From contig NZ_CP125296.1 of NCBI RefSeq assembly GCF_030412785.1, positions 1,364,001 to 1,428,000 on the forward strand: 64,000 bases of DNA, given 5' to 3'. This document shows, piece by piece, positions 1-9,570 of the stretch. Position 1 is the stretch's first letter; each line of letters opens with the position of its first letter. Origin of the DNA: Paraburkholderia sabiae (GTDB taxonomy: Bacteria > Pseudomonadota > Gammaproteobacteria > Burkholderiales > Burkholderiaceae). The position numbers and the translations under genes are program-made. The notes below the pieces were generated by a model. The model worked only from the letters and a program-made list of their open reading frames with translations, searched no databases and was not told the origin of the DNA.

Positions 1-2
1 AA

Positions 3-218
3 ATGGACTTCGATTGGCATGGCGGCCATATTACGCGGGCCACATTGGTCGACGCCAGCTACAGAAACACACAGAATGTGCGTCGCTTTTTGAGTGCCGA
101 GTGTGGCGTCGATTTCAGGCTCGACCGGGATTTCATGGCATGGGTAATCGATGGAGCGCCCAAGAGCATGGGCGACGTTGCCGACGAATGGTCCCGGCGA
201 CGCAATCACCTTAAGTGA
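3..218 (+). CDS. DUF6434 domain protein, possibly 5'-truncated
   Basis: Seventy-one residues that resemble, from memory, the short DUF6434 family: an ITRATLV segment, SYRNTQNVRRF, then FMAWVIDG and KSMGDVADEW. No function is known to me for the family; it can stand alone or be attached to SAP-like DNA-binding domains. The ATG is the third base of the window, so an N-terminal extension outside the window cannot be excluded. It is followed by 130 bases of non-coding sequence and a second gene of unknown function on the same strand. Confidence 0.6.
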   Translation: MDFDWHGGHITRATLVDASYRNTQNVRRFLSAECGVDFRLDRDFMAWVIDGAPKSMGDVADEWSRRRNHLK

Positions 219-348
219 ACCTGCAGCACCAGGGATACCCACGGCTACGGCGCGGCGTTGGGCGGCGTTCAGGCTGGGTTGACAGGTTCGACAGGGCAAC
301 CTGGATCGTCGACAATCGCATGACGAAATTCGGGGAAGACTGAGGTGT

Positions 349-1179
349 ATGAAGGACGATCAATGGGAAGAAATGCGTGCTCGCCGGGCACAGCTTGACG
401 CGCGCGTGAAAGTGGCGCCTCGGGTGACGATCGAAGGTGTCTCAGATGCGATCGGCATGGCGGCGTTGAAGTTCGAGGGCGATCAGCAATGGACCCTGCA
501 ATTGACGCTGGAGGCATGGCGCCTTGTCGGTGGGACGTTGCAGGATCGGCCTCTGTCATTGAAACGACAGGCAACCGAAGCGGATGTGAAGCTTTATAAA
601 CACACTCTAAGGCCATTTGGCCGGTACCGGATGCAGGTGCGTCTCTTGATGGACGAAGATTTGCCAATGCCCGAAGCCTTGCTTGAGGCCTTACCGTTGG
701 ACATCGAAGATCCCGATCTGGAACAATGGGCCCGTCAGCTCCAATTGCCGATAACGTACGAGGACGAACTGTTCGGAACCTGTGTGCTGGACAAGCGGAT
801 CAGGTTGTTCAAAGCCGACGTGCACTGGAGCGGAACCAGGGCCTACCTGTACCTTCATGCAGATTCGATAGACACCTTACAGCCAGTACTGAAATGCGCT
901 TACGAGTTATGGAATAGCGCCGTGAACTGGAGATTGCGTGTATTCGATAGAGCAGTCGCTGACCTGCTGGACCTGAAAAATAGTACGTGGCTGGGAAAGG
1001 ACGAAGATCCGGTGTCGGCCGACGAGTTTCGACAACGACTCTCGTTGCAATCGATAAGCGTTGACAAGGACGGCAGGCTTGAGTTTTGTTGTACCGACGG
1101 GGATCTGTTTTTTGGGCATAGCATTTTGGTGCCGGGTAGTCTGGAGCAGGGATTAACGACAGCCTATATCGCTGGATGA
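349..1179 (+). CDS. DUF2262 domain-containing protein
   Basis: A 276-residue soluble protein with no signal peptide or membrane segment. Its C-terminal half (about residues 135-265) fits my recollection of DUF2262: YEDELFGT near 137-144, LDKRIRLFKADVHW near 147-160, a W-rich middle and DGDLFFGH near 250. The N-terminal 130 residues look like a separate, lineage-specific domain. A GAGGT ribosome site lies just before the ATG. No enzymatic role is known to me for the family. The neighbours (HEPN-like protein, HNH nuclease) make an accessory or defence-associated setting possible, but this is inference. Confidence 0.6.
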   Translation: MKDDQWEEMRARRAQLDARVKVAPRVTIEGVSDAIGMAALKFEGDQQWTLQLTLEAWRLVGGTLQDRPLSLKRQATEADVKLYKHTLRPFGRYRMQVRLLMDEDLPMPEALLEALPLDIEDPDLEQWARQLQLPITYEDELFGTCVLDKRIRLFKADVHWSGTRAYLYLHADSIDTLQPVLKCAYELWNSAVNWRLRVFDRAVADLLDLKNSTWLGKDEDPVSADEFRQRLSLQSISVDKDGRLEFCCTDGDLFFGHSILVPGSLEQGLTTAYIAG

Positions 1180-1400
1180 TTCATCCGGTAAAGGCAGGGC
1201 AGAGCCTGGCCAGAGGCTGATGATCGCTCCCGTCCCTGGACCGATCGCTTTCCCTCGGAAAGCAGCCCCTCGCGATACCTTCCAGAAATGCGTTCTTGCG
1301 GGCAGTAGCCGCCGGCGATACCACACCTGTTATCGATTGACGGCGCATTCAAATCTCGCGACTTGCGTACCGGAACAGGTGATTAATATGGAGACAACGC

Positions 1401-3299
1401 ATGCCGCTTGACTGGCGACTCATCAACAGCGAGACGCTCGCAGCAATCAACCTCGACGATCTCCTCCGGGATGTCGAGCGGTTTGTCTGTGATACCTACC
1501 GCGATGAAGTTTCGCGACTGGAACGCGATGACGTTCGCTGGACTGCGGAGCAGCGCGAGTGCTTGCGCTTCGTCGGCGCCGTCCTGACGATGGCGCTCCG
1601 CTCCGATCAGCCTACTGAGCCTTTTGGGCCAATGTTCGTGATGGATGGGCAGCGTAGCGCAATCCCCGCTGACTTCCCCAGGGAGGTGCTCCAGAACCTG
1701 CAGGGATGGGCAATGTCCCTGACTGACCCCGAGCTTCGCGCGCGATTTTTGGACGTGTTGTGGACTCAGGCGCGTTTGTTTCCAGCAGCCCGGGGGGCAG
1801 CGGAGGCGTATCTGGCGTCGGCGCTGAGGTTGGAGCATCCGAAAGAGTGGCCGCCCTGCCAACAGCGCCTGGAGCGAGCGCTGCGCCTGTCGGCAGGGCT
1901 CGGCAAAGGTGGCGCAGACCTACGGCTGCGGGTGTTAACTGAGATAGAGGCTATGTTGCAACGGCACCGTGGCACTGACCCCCTGTATCTGACGTATCGG
2001 CTCACCCGGTTGCTGCTGGAGTTCAAGCATGGTGATGCCAGGCAATTTGCCGGGTTTGCCAATGCGGCAGCAGGGGCAGCAGAGAAGATGCACGACTTCT
2101 GGAGAGCCAAGGACTATTACCATCTTGCATCTGAGTGCCATCGTGCCGCGGGCGACCCGGATAGCGAGGGCGCAGCGTTGCGTAATTCAGCAGAAAGCCT
2201 GGTCAAGGAGGCCGAACTCGCGCGCAAGCAGCCTGGCCGTGGGGCGATGGTCGCGGCATCGGTCTTGTCAGATGCGGTCGAGGTGATGCGTCAGGCACCG
2301 GGGGGACGGGAGCGGGCCGCTGAGTTGCATGAGAGGCTGTTGACCCTGCAGAAGGAGTCTGTAGCTGAATTAAAATCCGTGTCGACCAGTATCGAGGCCA
2401 CTGAGCTGGTTCAGCGCGCGCTTGCGGCCGTTCGAGGCAAGCCTGTCAACGAGGCCGTCTACGCACTGTGCACCATGGCAAAGCCGCCGTCAGTGGCAAA
2501 GCTCAAGCACGAGGTCCACGAGCAGGCGCGTGTCGCTGTTCTCGGTAGCCGCCTTTCCAGCGATGTGGTCAATTCGCGAGGTCGGGTCGTCGCGCGCGCT
2601 CCCGGCGTGGAGGCCGAAGTGGACGACCCCAAGCACGAAGGACTTCGATGGCGGATGTTCCGCCATGCGCGCCTGGGCAGAAGCCTGACCGTACAGGCGA
2701 TACTCAATCCGGCGAGAATGGAAATTCTTGAAGCGAATAGCCCAGACCGGCTGGACCTCGCCAGCCTGATCCAGCACAGTCCGTGGATTCCGCCTGCTCA
2801 CGCAGAAAGCGTACTTCGCGCTCTGGTAGCGGGTTTTCACGGTGACATGCTTGTCGCCGGGCATCTGGTTCCCCCGCAACTTGAGGCGATGGTGCGCCAT
2901 ATCGTCGAATCGCGTGGTGGTGCTACCTCAATGCTTGAGCCCGGAGGCGTACAACCCGAAAGACCGATGGGCGCGCTGCTCGAGACTCCGGAGGCGCTCG
3001 AGGCCTTCGGCGCGGACGGTATATTTGAATTGCAGGATCTGCTTGTCGACCCTCTGGGCACCAATCTCCGAAACGAGGTTGCACACGGGCTGCTCGACGA
3101 CTCTGGTCTGTTCGGGGCCGATGTCTTGTACGCGTGGTGGCTGCTACTGCGATACTGCGTGCTGACGTCCAGGCCAGTCGAACGAAAGCAGGCGACGTCG
3201 GCGCACCCCAGCGCCGCATACGCAACCGATATGCCGAAGGATCGGGATCGCCCTGTACACGGAACCAACGAGGACACCGCGCCCGATTGCCACCAGTAA
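1401..3299 (+). CDS. DUF4209-like large protein with HEPN-type RNxxxH motif
   Basis: A 632-residue, mostly alpha-helical cytosolic protein preceded by a GGAGA ribosome site. The N-terminal 380 residues are rich in Ala/Leu helices and look repeat-like; the C-terminal quarter resembles DUF4209. It carries R557-N-E-V-A-H562, which fits the R-x4-6-H signature of HEPN domains, a superfamily that includes many RNases of toxin-antitoxin and anti-phage systems. The tail after about residue 600 is polar and low in complexity. It is encoded 161 bases before an HNH-type nuclease on the same strand. RNase activity is inferred from the motif only; it could be a non-catalytic scaffold. Confidence 0.55.
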   Translation: MPLDWRLINSETLAAINLDDLLRDVERFVCDTYRDEVSRLERDDVRWTAEQRECLRFVGAVLTMALRSDQPTEPFGPMFVMDGQRSAIPADFPREVLQNLQGWAMSLTDPELRARFLDVLWTQARLFPAARGAAEAYLASALRLEHPKEWPPCQQRLERALRLSAGLGKGGADLRLRVLTEIEAMLQRHRGTDPLYLTYRLTRLLLEFKHGDARQFAGFANAAAGAAEKMHDFWRAKDYYHLASECHRAAGDPDSEGAALRNSAESLVKEAELARKQPGRGAMVAASVLSDAVEVMRQAPGGRERAAELHERLLTLQKESVAELKSVSTSIEATELVQRALAAVRGKPVNEAVYALCTMAKPPSVAKLKHEVHEQARVAVLGSRLSSDVVNSRGRVVARAPGVEAEVDDPKHEGLRWRMFRHARLGRSLTVQAILNPARMEILEANSPDRLDLASLIQHSPWIPPAHAESVLRALVAGFHGDMLVAGHLVPPQLEAMVRHIVESRGGATSMLEPGGVQPERPMGALLETPEALEAFGADGIFELQDLLVDPLGTNLRNEVAHGLLDDSGLFGADVLYAWWLLLRYCVLTSRPVERKQATSAHPSAAYATDMPKDRDRPVHGTNEDTAPDCHQ

Positions 3300-3460
3300 C
3301 CGCGTTCTTCCAAAGCTGAAAGCCTGCATATCAAAAGCTGAAGGCCGTTCGCTCGCTGCGGTAACGGCACAGCAAGTCAGGAAGACGCTCGAAGAGCGCC
3401 GCATGGTCGGATCAAGAAAACGACACGAAGAGTTGCCCACTCAACTTATTGGCGAGGCGT

Positions 3461-4342
3461 ATGACGCACGGGTCGACCTACTACGAAAGCCGGGGATTTT
3501 GCATTTATTGCGGCGAGACGAACAACCTGTCGGACGAACATATCGTCCCGTATTCACTGGGCGGTGTGCACGTCCTGCGCAAGGCGAGTTGTGCCCGATG
3601 CGCCGATATCACGAAGAAATTCGAACAGAGGGTTAGCCGGGACCTTTGGGGGGACGCGCGCGCTGCGTTCAACGCTCCGACTCGACGGAGGAAAGAGCGC
3701 AAGACGCACATCGAAATCCAGGACCGCAAGAATGTCCGTAACACCTTGAAGTTCCCGGTGGGTGAATATCCTGCCGGCTTCGTCTTTTACAAGATGACCA
3801 AAGCAGGATTTCTCCTCGACCTGCCCGATGATCTCGATCTGACCGTTCACTGGCAAATGTCCGTGATTGACGATTCTGGCCGTCGCGAAAGATTTCTGGA
3901 AAAGCACCCGGACAATCTGATCCTGAAATTTCGACATGTACCCTATGACTTTGGCCGGATGCTGGCGAAAATTGGATATGGACAGATTCTGACTTCGCTC
4001 GATCCCGGAGATTTCAGACCTGTTTGCCTCCCGTACATCCTTGGCACGAAAACAAATGTATCGTTTGTTGTTGGCGGATCAATGGATGACCAGGCTCCGA
4101 TGGACATCGGATATAGCCTGGAGACGGCAGGCTTCGGTAGCTTGCAGCGATTGATTCTCGTTGCGACGATACGTCTCTATGCCAACACTGCGTCACCCGC
4201 GTATCACGTTGTAGTTGGCGACATCGAAGGAGAGGAAAACGTACGACGCGTTATGCAGAAGCTCGAGCTAAAAGAAGGGACCGGTAACGTCGTTTTAGGC
4301 GATCACGGAGATAAACATTGGTCGCCGGTCAAACCCTTCTAA
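3461..4342 (+). CDS. HNH-type zinc-finger endonuclease
   Basis: A 293-residue protein whose N-terminus shows a compact HNH/zinc motif: CIYCG, then SDEHIVPYSLGG, then CARC. The two CxxC pairs would hold a structural zinc, and the DEH supplies the catalytic His. The remaining 230 residues match no family I recognise and could be a substrate-recognition or sensor region. The ATG at 3461 is preferred; an in-frame TTG at 3449 would add four residues, and neither has a strong ribosome site. It follows the HEPN-like gene on the same strand, so the two may form one unit. Cellular role (defence, mobile element or restriction) is not determined. Confidence 0.65.
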   Translation: MTHGSTYYESRGFCIYCGETNNLSDEHIVPYSLGGVHVLRKASCARCADITKKFEQRVSRDLWGDARAAFNAPTRRRKERKTHIEIQDRKNVRNTLKFPVGEYPAGFVFYKMTKAGFLLDLPDDLDLTVHWQMSVIDDSGRRERFLEKHPDNLILKFRHVPYDFGRMLAKIGYGQILTSLDPGDFRPVCLPYILGTKTNVSFVVGGSMDDQAPMDIGYSLETAGFGSLQRLILVATIRLYANTASPAYHVVVGDIEGEENVRRVMQKLELKEGTGNVVLGDHGDKHWSPVKPF

Positions 4343-4508
4343 CCGGGGGAACGTTGTTCAAACAACGCTGCTCAACCGACCGGATGATTGCCTCTGCCAT
4401 GTCATCCCCCGACATGTCCTGTGACGAAGGAAGGGCGGCCGCACACGAAATACTCCCCGACCGGCGCCTGCCGTGTCGACACGTGTGCGGCGAATCGCAG
4501 ATGGCGCG

Positions 4509-6038
4509 TCAGGTCTGCCCCTCGATCCCGCGCAGTTCGCGTTCGCGCTCGTTCGTCAGCTTCGCGATGGGCGGTCCCGCGAAGTTCCTGCGCACGCCCG
4601 CGCCGTACCAGATGGTCAGCAGAACCGCCAGCAAACCAGCGATCACATACACCACCTTCTGGTTCGGCGGCTGGATGCCGACATAGGCAAGCACCAGTGC
4701 GCCGAATACGGCGGCAATCGCGAACGGTTTCGACATCACGCCCAGCTGGAACGGGCCCTTGTCGGTCCATGTGCGGCCTTCGGCGAAAATACCTGCGGCA
4801 ATCGGCATCGCATACGACACGAAGAGAAAGACCGCGCTACCGGCGCTCAGCACCGTGAAGGCGTCGCCATACAGCGTCACAGCAATGGCCAGCGCGGCAG
4901 ACGTCCAGATCGCGGCGACAGGTGTGCGATGGGCGGGATTGACCTTGCGCAGCCACCTTGAAGCGGGCAGGCCGCCGTCGCGTGCGAACGCGAACATCAT
5001 GCGCGAAGTGGAGGTCACGGCGGCGAGGCCACAGACGTAGTTGATGAAGAACATCAGCAGCTCGATCGCGATGCGCAGCGGCGTGGGGATCGGTGCGAGG
5101 ATCGCCTCGAAGAAGCCCGTGCCCTGTTTCACGGCCGCGCCAATATCCGGCATCACGAGCACGAACGCGCACACCATCACATAGCCGAACGTCGTCGACC
5201 AGAACACCGAGCCGATGATGCCGCGCGGCACGTTACGCGCGGCCTGATGCGTTTCCTCCGAGGTGTGCGCCGAGGCGTCGAAGCCGGTAATCGTATAGGC
5301 CGTGAGCAGCAGGCCAGACAGGAACGCCATCGCCATGGTCTGCTTCGGCCATGCGCCACCGTCAACGCCTGTGAAGTTTGTGAACGTGACGAGGCGCGAC
5401 AGATCGACTTTCACGGGGGAGAACACGAGCAGCGACGCCACCAGCAGGATCGTCACCACGAAGATCAGATAGCCCGACAGGTCGGTGATCCGGCTTGTGA
5501 TGCGAATGCCGCGATGATTGAGGAACGCCTGCGACGCGGTGATCACCGTGAGGAAGAGTGTCTGGTCCCACCAGCCGAGGGCATCGGGCTTCACGCCGAA
5601 CATCGGTGCGATCAGCGTGCGAAAGAAGGGATCGTAGGTGCCGTAGTTGATCGCGGCGACGACGAATACGAGACCGAGCAGATTGAGCCACGCCGTCAGC
5701 CACCCCCAGGTCTTGCCGCCCAGAATCGAGCTCCAGTGATAGAGCCCGCCCGCCGTCGGATACGACGAGGCGATCTGCGCCATGGCCGCTGCGACCACCA
5801 TCGCGAACAGCGAGCCAAGCGGCCAGCCGAGTCCGATGGAAACGCCGCCCGCGGCCGACAGTCCCATCTGGAATGACGTGATGCCGCCGGAGAGGATGCA
5901 GATCAGGGAGAACGACACCGCGAAGTTCGAGAACGCCCCCATGCGCCGGGACAGTTCCTGTGCGTAGCCCATCTTGTGCAACAGCTTGACATCGTTGTCG
6001 GCGGCTTCAACCGACGGCGCTGCGGTATTGACGTCCAT
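4509..6038 (-). CDS. APC-superfamily amino acid/amine permease
   Basis: A 509-residue inner-membrane transporter with about 12 hydrophobic segments. The N-terminal block (LSRRMGAFSNFAVSFSLI, GGITSFQMGLSAAGG, SSYPTAGGLYHWSSILGG) is typical of the amino acid/choline transporter branch of the APC superfamily, which imports amino acids, GABA, choline or amines by proton symport. The frame stays open upstream, but the conserved protein begins at the ATG at 6038, and the upstream part lies across the SDR gene in another frame. It is the second gene after the SDR and is divergent from an AraC-type regulator that probably controls it. The substrate is unknown. Confidence 0.85.
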   Translation of the reverse strand: MDVNTAAPSVEAADNDVKLLHKMGYAQELSRRMGAFSNFAVSFSLICILSGGITSFQMGLSAAGGVSIGLGWPLGSLFAMVVAAAMAQIASSYPTAGGLYHWSSILGGKTWGWLTAWLNLLGLVFVVAAINYGTYDPFFRTLIAPMFGVKPDALGWWDQTLFLTVITASQAFLNHRGIRITSRITDLSGYLIFVVTILLVASLLVFSPVKVDLSRLVTFTNFTGVDGGAWPKQTMAMAFLSGLLLTAYTITGFDASAHTSEETHQAARNVPRGIIGSVFWSTTFGYVMVCAFVLVMPDIGAAVKQGTGFFEAILAPIPTPLRIAIELLMFFINYVCGLAAVTSTSRMMFAFARDGGLPASRWLRKVNPAHRTPVAAIWTSAALAIAVTLYGDAFTVLSAGSAVFLFVSYAMPIAAGIFAEGRTWTDKGPFQLGVMSKPFAIAAVFGALVLAYVGIQPPNQKVVYVIAGLLAVLLTIWYGAGVRRNFAGPPIAKLTNERERELRGIEGQT

Positions 6039-6105
6039 GACGCGATCCTTCAAACAGGGTTGTGTCGAAGCGGCGCAGCAGCGTGAACGCGCGACAGAAA
6101 TCGGC

Positions 6106-6882
6106 TCACGCAGCCGTGAAGCAGTTATCGACGAACAGATGGGCGCCGTTGACGAAGCTCGCGTCGTCGCTGGCGAGAAAGAGGGCGGCGCGTGCGACTT
6201 CTTCCGGCGCGCATAGACGGCCCTGCTGCACCGACAACGCCGCCTCACTTGCATCGAAGCCATAGTTCGCGAGCGCGCTGATTTCGCGGCGTCCATGCGG
6301 GGTATCGATGAAGCCTGGGCACACGGCGTTGCAGCGGATCCCACGATCGCGGTACTCGACGGCGATTGCACGCGCAAACATGGCGCAGGCGCCCTTGGTG
6401 GTGCAGTACAGCACTTCGAGCGGCGTCGCCGCTACCGATGAAATCGACGCCGTGCAGACAATCGATCCGCCGCCCGCGGCGAGCATGTGCGGCAGCACCG
6501 CGCGCGTCATCATGAACATGCTCTTCACGTTGACGTTCATCAGCCAGTCGTAGTCGTCGTCGGTGGTATCGAGAAACGGTTTCACCACGATGCTGCCGGC
6601 GTGATTGAAGAGCACGTCAATGCGCCCGAAGCGGGCAACGATGCTCGCGACGGCGGCGTCCACGGCGGCGCGCTTCGATACGTCGGCCATGAAGAGCTCC
6701 GCGACGCCGCCCGCCGCACGAATGCGCGTGACCACTTCCTCGCCCGCATCCCCATTGATATCGACCACGGCCACGCGCGCGCCTTCCTGCGCGAACAGTA
6801 GCGATGCTGCGCCACCTGCACCCGTTGCGCCGCCCGACACGATCGCGATCCTGCCTTCCAGCCGGCCCGTCGTTCTGCCCAT
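6106..6882 (-). CDS. SDR-family NAD(P)-dependent oxidoreductase
   Basis: A 258-residue classical short-chain dehydrogenase/reductase. The cofactor loop is GGATGAG (GxxxGxG), followed by VVDINGD, whose Asp suggests NAD preference. The structural NHAG replaces the usual NNAG; the catalytic Ser lies in TASISS and the Tyr/Lys in YCTTK. The start at 6882 is chosen because GGGAGG sits six bases upstream; a longer frame would add 12 residues. It probably forms an operon with the APC permease 67 bases downstream, which suggests oxidation of an imported amino alcohol or a product of it. The exact substrate is not predictable. Confidence 0.85.
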   Translation of the reverse strand: MGRTTGRLEGRIAIVSGGATGAGGAASLLFAQEGARVAVVDINGDAGEEVVTRIRAAGGVAELFMADVSKRAAVDAAVASIVARFGRIDVLFNHAGSIVVKPFLDTTDDDYDWLMNVNVKSMFMMTRAVLPHMLAAGGGSIVCTASISSVAATPLEVLYCTTKGACAMFARAIAVEYRDRGIRCNAVCPGFIDTPHGRREISALANYGFDASEAALSVQQGRLCAPEEVARAALFLASDDASFVNGAHLFVDNCFTAA

Positions 6883-6926
6883 ATACGCCTCCCGTTCCCG
6901 TTCGTTTCTTGCGGACAAGGTAGGGG

Positions 6927-6963
6927 TGGCAAAAACGGGCGACTATCCAAAATTGGCAAAAAC
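6927..6963. promoter_or_regulatory. Direct repeats upstream of the SDR/permease operon
   Basis: Two exact copies of TGGCAAAAAC at 6927-6936 and 6954-6963, 27 bases apart, in the divergent gap between the SDR gene and the AraC-type regulator. AraC-family activators often bind direct repeats two to three helical turns apart next to the promoter. The pairing with the 7113 regulator is inference. Confidence 0.4.
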
Positions 6964-7112
6964 ATTAAAACTCCGTAAAAATTGCCCACTGACGGGCGCT
7001 GACCCGGCCAGCGGCGCATGCCGGATGGTTCGCACCCTTCGATGTTTTTTGGTCGTCTACACTGGTCAGCACGGAGCCTTATGGAGCGTGTCATCAGGAA
7101 TCGGGAGAATCG

Positions 7113-8111
7113 ATGGAGCCGGTCTCTCAGCCAAACCGGGCAGTGCAGATCCGCAGCTGCCGCAATATCGACGAGCAGGCGCTGCTGCTCGACGCCTGGA
7201 ACCAGAGCTACTGCCAGATCTCGCGCGGCGTCTTTGACGGCTCCGTGAGCCTGTTTGGCGCAGGCGGCGTCAAGGTGCTGGTCGAGCGGCTGAACCGGAC
7301 CGTGTACCAGCGCGGTCAGGTGTTGCCTTCAAGGCTCGCCGTGGGCATTCCGTTCGAGCTTGAGGGGCATGCGCTGCTGTGCGGTCAGACGAGCCATCGC
7401 GACGGCCTGCATCTGTTTTCGGGCGAGGGCGGTTTCGAGTTCCTGTCACCCGACAGGCATGTCGTGGTGAATCTCGAGATTGAGCCCGACGCCATTCGTG
7501 ACGCCGTGGCGCGCTCGCAGCTCGATGACATCCGCACGCTGCTGGGCGCGAGGCCTGGCGTGCTGAATGTCGATCCCGTCCAGCTGCAGGCGTTTCGACA
7601 GGTGCTGAAGCAGATCCTCGATACCGTTTCGGACATGCCTGCCTTGCTCGACGACACGGGCGTCGCAGCGGCGTTCGAGAAGTCCGTGATTTTCGGTCTC
7701 GCGGATGCGCTGCACGATGTGCGAGCTTTCGATTCACAGGGGCATGTCGAAGCGCGGCATGCGCAGGCGCGGCTTGCGCGCAGCTGGCAACTCGTGCGGC
7801 GCGTCAGGGATCTCGTTGAAGCGTCACCGGAATGCCCGCTGTCGGTGGCGGATCTGTGCGCGCGGTTTCGCGCGAGCCGGCGGACCTTGCAGTACGCATT
7901 CGAGGAGACTCTCGGCGTCAAGCCTTCCGCCTACATCCGCGCCGTGCGGCTCGACCATGTGCGCCGCGAGTTGCGTCATGCCGGATCGGTAACCGAGGTC
8001 GCCACCCGTTGGGGGTTCTGGCATTTCGGGAATTTCTCGAGTGAGTACCGCGGGCAGTTTGGCGAATTGCCGAGTGATACCTGGCGGCGGTGGAGAGCAC
8101 AGGCGGCATAG
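7113..8111 (+). CDS. AraC/XylS-family transcriptional regulator
   Basis: A 332-residue regulator. The last 90 residues (about 245-330) hold the double helix-turn-helix of the AraC family: SVADLCARFRASRRTLQYAF, then the second helix pair TEVATRWGFWHFGNFSSEYR. The N-terminal 230 residues are an effector-binding region resembling that of EutR-type regulators rather than a plain cupin. GGGAG lies seven bases before the ATG. It is divergent from the SDR/permease operon, so it is probably its activator; the paired repeats at 6927 and 6954 are candidate sites. The effector is unknown. Confidence 0.85.
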   Translation: MEPVSQPNRAVQIRSCRNIDEQALLLDAWNQSYCQISRGVFDGSVSLFGAGGVKVLVERLNRTVYQRGQVLPSRLAVGIPFELEGHALLCGQTSHRDGLHLFSGEGGFEFLSPDRHVVVNLEIEPDAIRDAVARSQLDDIRTLLGARPGVLNVDPVQLQAFRQVLKQILDTVSDMPALLDDTGVAAAFEKSVIFGLADALHDVRAFDSQGHVEARHAQARLARSWQLVRRVRDLVEASPECPLSVADLCARFRASRRTLQYAFEETLGVKPSAYIRAVRLDHVRRELRHAGSVTEVATRWGFWHFGNFSSEYRGQFGELPSDTWRRWRAQAA

Positions 8112-8485
8112 CGAAGCGCCACCGCACACCCGCGTGGTCACGATCCATCTGGGCGCAGCAGGGAATGCAGGGAATGTTAAAGCGGCCCAGCCCACATTGC
8201 GCCCGCTTGCGCTACCCGGATCGTGTCTCGCAGTGCTCCTCTTTGGCGCGGCATCTATCTGGCATGTCTGCCGCGGTTCCGACACCCGGCTTTCACATTA
8301 CTGAAGTGCGTTATCGACCGCGAGCGTCGGCGGCATGTCGGTCTCTACCGGCGCCAACGCTGACTATATTGATGCCTGACCGCAACGCCCTGAATCGAGA
8401 GATCCCTGGCAGAACATAACTGGTGAGGGTGCGGCGGAGGTTGCTGCCGGTCAACTGAAGGCAGATGCGCGCGTGCGGCGGCCCG
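8112..8485. other. Convergent intergenic region, nothing recognised
   Basis: A stretch of 374 bases between the converging AraC-type regulator and HNH nuclease. I see no convincing gene, repeat or U-tailed hairpin. Confidence 0.5.
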
Positions 8486-9568
8486 CTATGGGATGAATAT
8501 TTCCTGGCGGTGCCAGTTAAGGTAGGGTTTGAGGTCGTCGAAATGTCGTATGCGCAACTGCATGTTGCGGTCGATCCCGAGGTGCACGCGCTGTGCGTCT
8601 GTCAATCTCGAACTGATGCAGATCTTGAAATTGTCGTCAAACGTTATATATCCGCGGTCGAAAAGACGATCAAGCGTCGGTACCAACAGCAGGCCATTCG
8701 ATACGCTGACACGCTCTTTCGCAACTTCGCACCTGCTCCACGGCTTGATGTGGCTCGCCGTGAGCAGTTCTTTGAGTTTGACGTTCGTGACGGAACAGCC
8801 GCCCCAGCGCTCGAAAAGCGCATCACGATAGGGGCCTTGCCCCACGCGAGCCTTGATGACAGCATCGCGCTCCGTGTCATCGAGCGTCTGGACAAACTCC
8901 TGGAGCAAGGGATCATCACCCAGGTCTGCAATTCCCGACTCCTCGTCTTCGACGCGACGCTCCGGGGGCAAACCACCGCGAACCAGGCGATATCGACCGC
9001 TAGTATCGTCGTATTCGTGGACCCACCAGGTTTCCGGGTCCAGCGCGCGCGCCGAAACCTCTGAGCCTCGATCGGCCTCGGCTTCATCAACGTCATCCCC
9101 ATCCACAAGGATCACCCGAACGGGCTGCGTGTGCTTCAGCGCGGACTGAATTGCCAGATCCAGCTTCAGCGATTGAAAGGTCCACCGCTTCAGATTTCCA
9201 CGTATATCGCTATGCCGTTCTCCGCGATCGCGATCAAGCAGACGCTGGCGGTACGCCCGATCGTTTCCGACATAGAAAGTACCGGCGTCTGTTATGGTCA
9301 GCGCGTTGAACCATATGCAGGCCACGAGAGGTTCACCGTCCTTGCCCGGAAACACCCACGCTGTATTTCGTGACGTGTTCATATTCGGCCTGACGATCAC
9401 GCGATTGTCTTTTGTCAGGCCCCACGCGGACACGTCTTGTCCCGCCTCAATCAGCAGTTCGCGCACCTGGCGTGGGCGGGTCGGGCGAACGGGGGGAAAT
9501 GGCTCGCTCATCACGAGTGAAGACTGAAAAGTCTCAGTGTGCTCGCTGGGTGGGCCGTGCGGGCTCAT
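8486..9568 (-). CDS. HNH_2-type endonuclease-like protein
   Basis: A 360-residue protein with a C-terminal HNH_2-like domain: GPYRDALFERWGG, CSVTN, the ASHIKPW motif holding the catalytic His, then NGLLLVPTLDRLFDRG. The N-terminal 200 residues are not recognised. An ATG at 9568 starts two bases after the TetR stop, implying translational coupling; an internal ATG at 9511 is an alternative start, and neither has a clear ribosome site. Proteins of this architecture occur in variable islands and some belong to restriction or other defence systems. Its position behind a catabolic-type regulator is odd. The function here is not established. Confidence 0.7.
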   Translation of the reverse strand: MSPHGPPSEHTETFQSSLVMSEPFPPVRPTRPRQVRELLIEAGQDVSAWGLTKDNRVIVRPNMNTSRNTAWVFPGKDGEPLVACIWFNALTITDAGTFYVGNDRAYRQRLLDRDRGERHSDIRGNLKRWTFQSLKLDLAIQSALKHTQPVRVILVDGDDVDEAEADRGSEVSARALDPETWWVHEYDDTSGRYRLVRGGLPPERRVEDEESGIADLGDDPLLQEFVQTLDDTERDAVIKARVGQGPYRDALFERWGGCSVTNVKLKELLTASHIKPWSRCEVAKERVSVSNGLLLVPTLDRLFDRGYITFDDNFKICISSRLTDAQRVHLGIDRNMQLRIRHFDDLKPYLNWHRQEIFIP

Positions 9569-9570
9569 GA

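Noticed and set aside
3300..3448. Protein-like frame leading toward the HNH gene (fragment QQVRKTLEERRMVGSRKRHE), possibly a frameshifted N-terminus.
   Set aside because: It continues out of frame through the zinc motif region and ends soon after; the HNH motif is complete in its own frame, so no frameshift is needed.
4473..4961. Long plus-strand open frames opposite the APC permease.
   Set aside because: They are antisense to a well-supported transporter, Arg/His-rich and without ribosome sites, as expected in GC-rich DNA.
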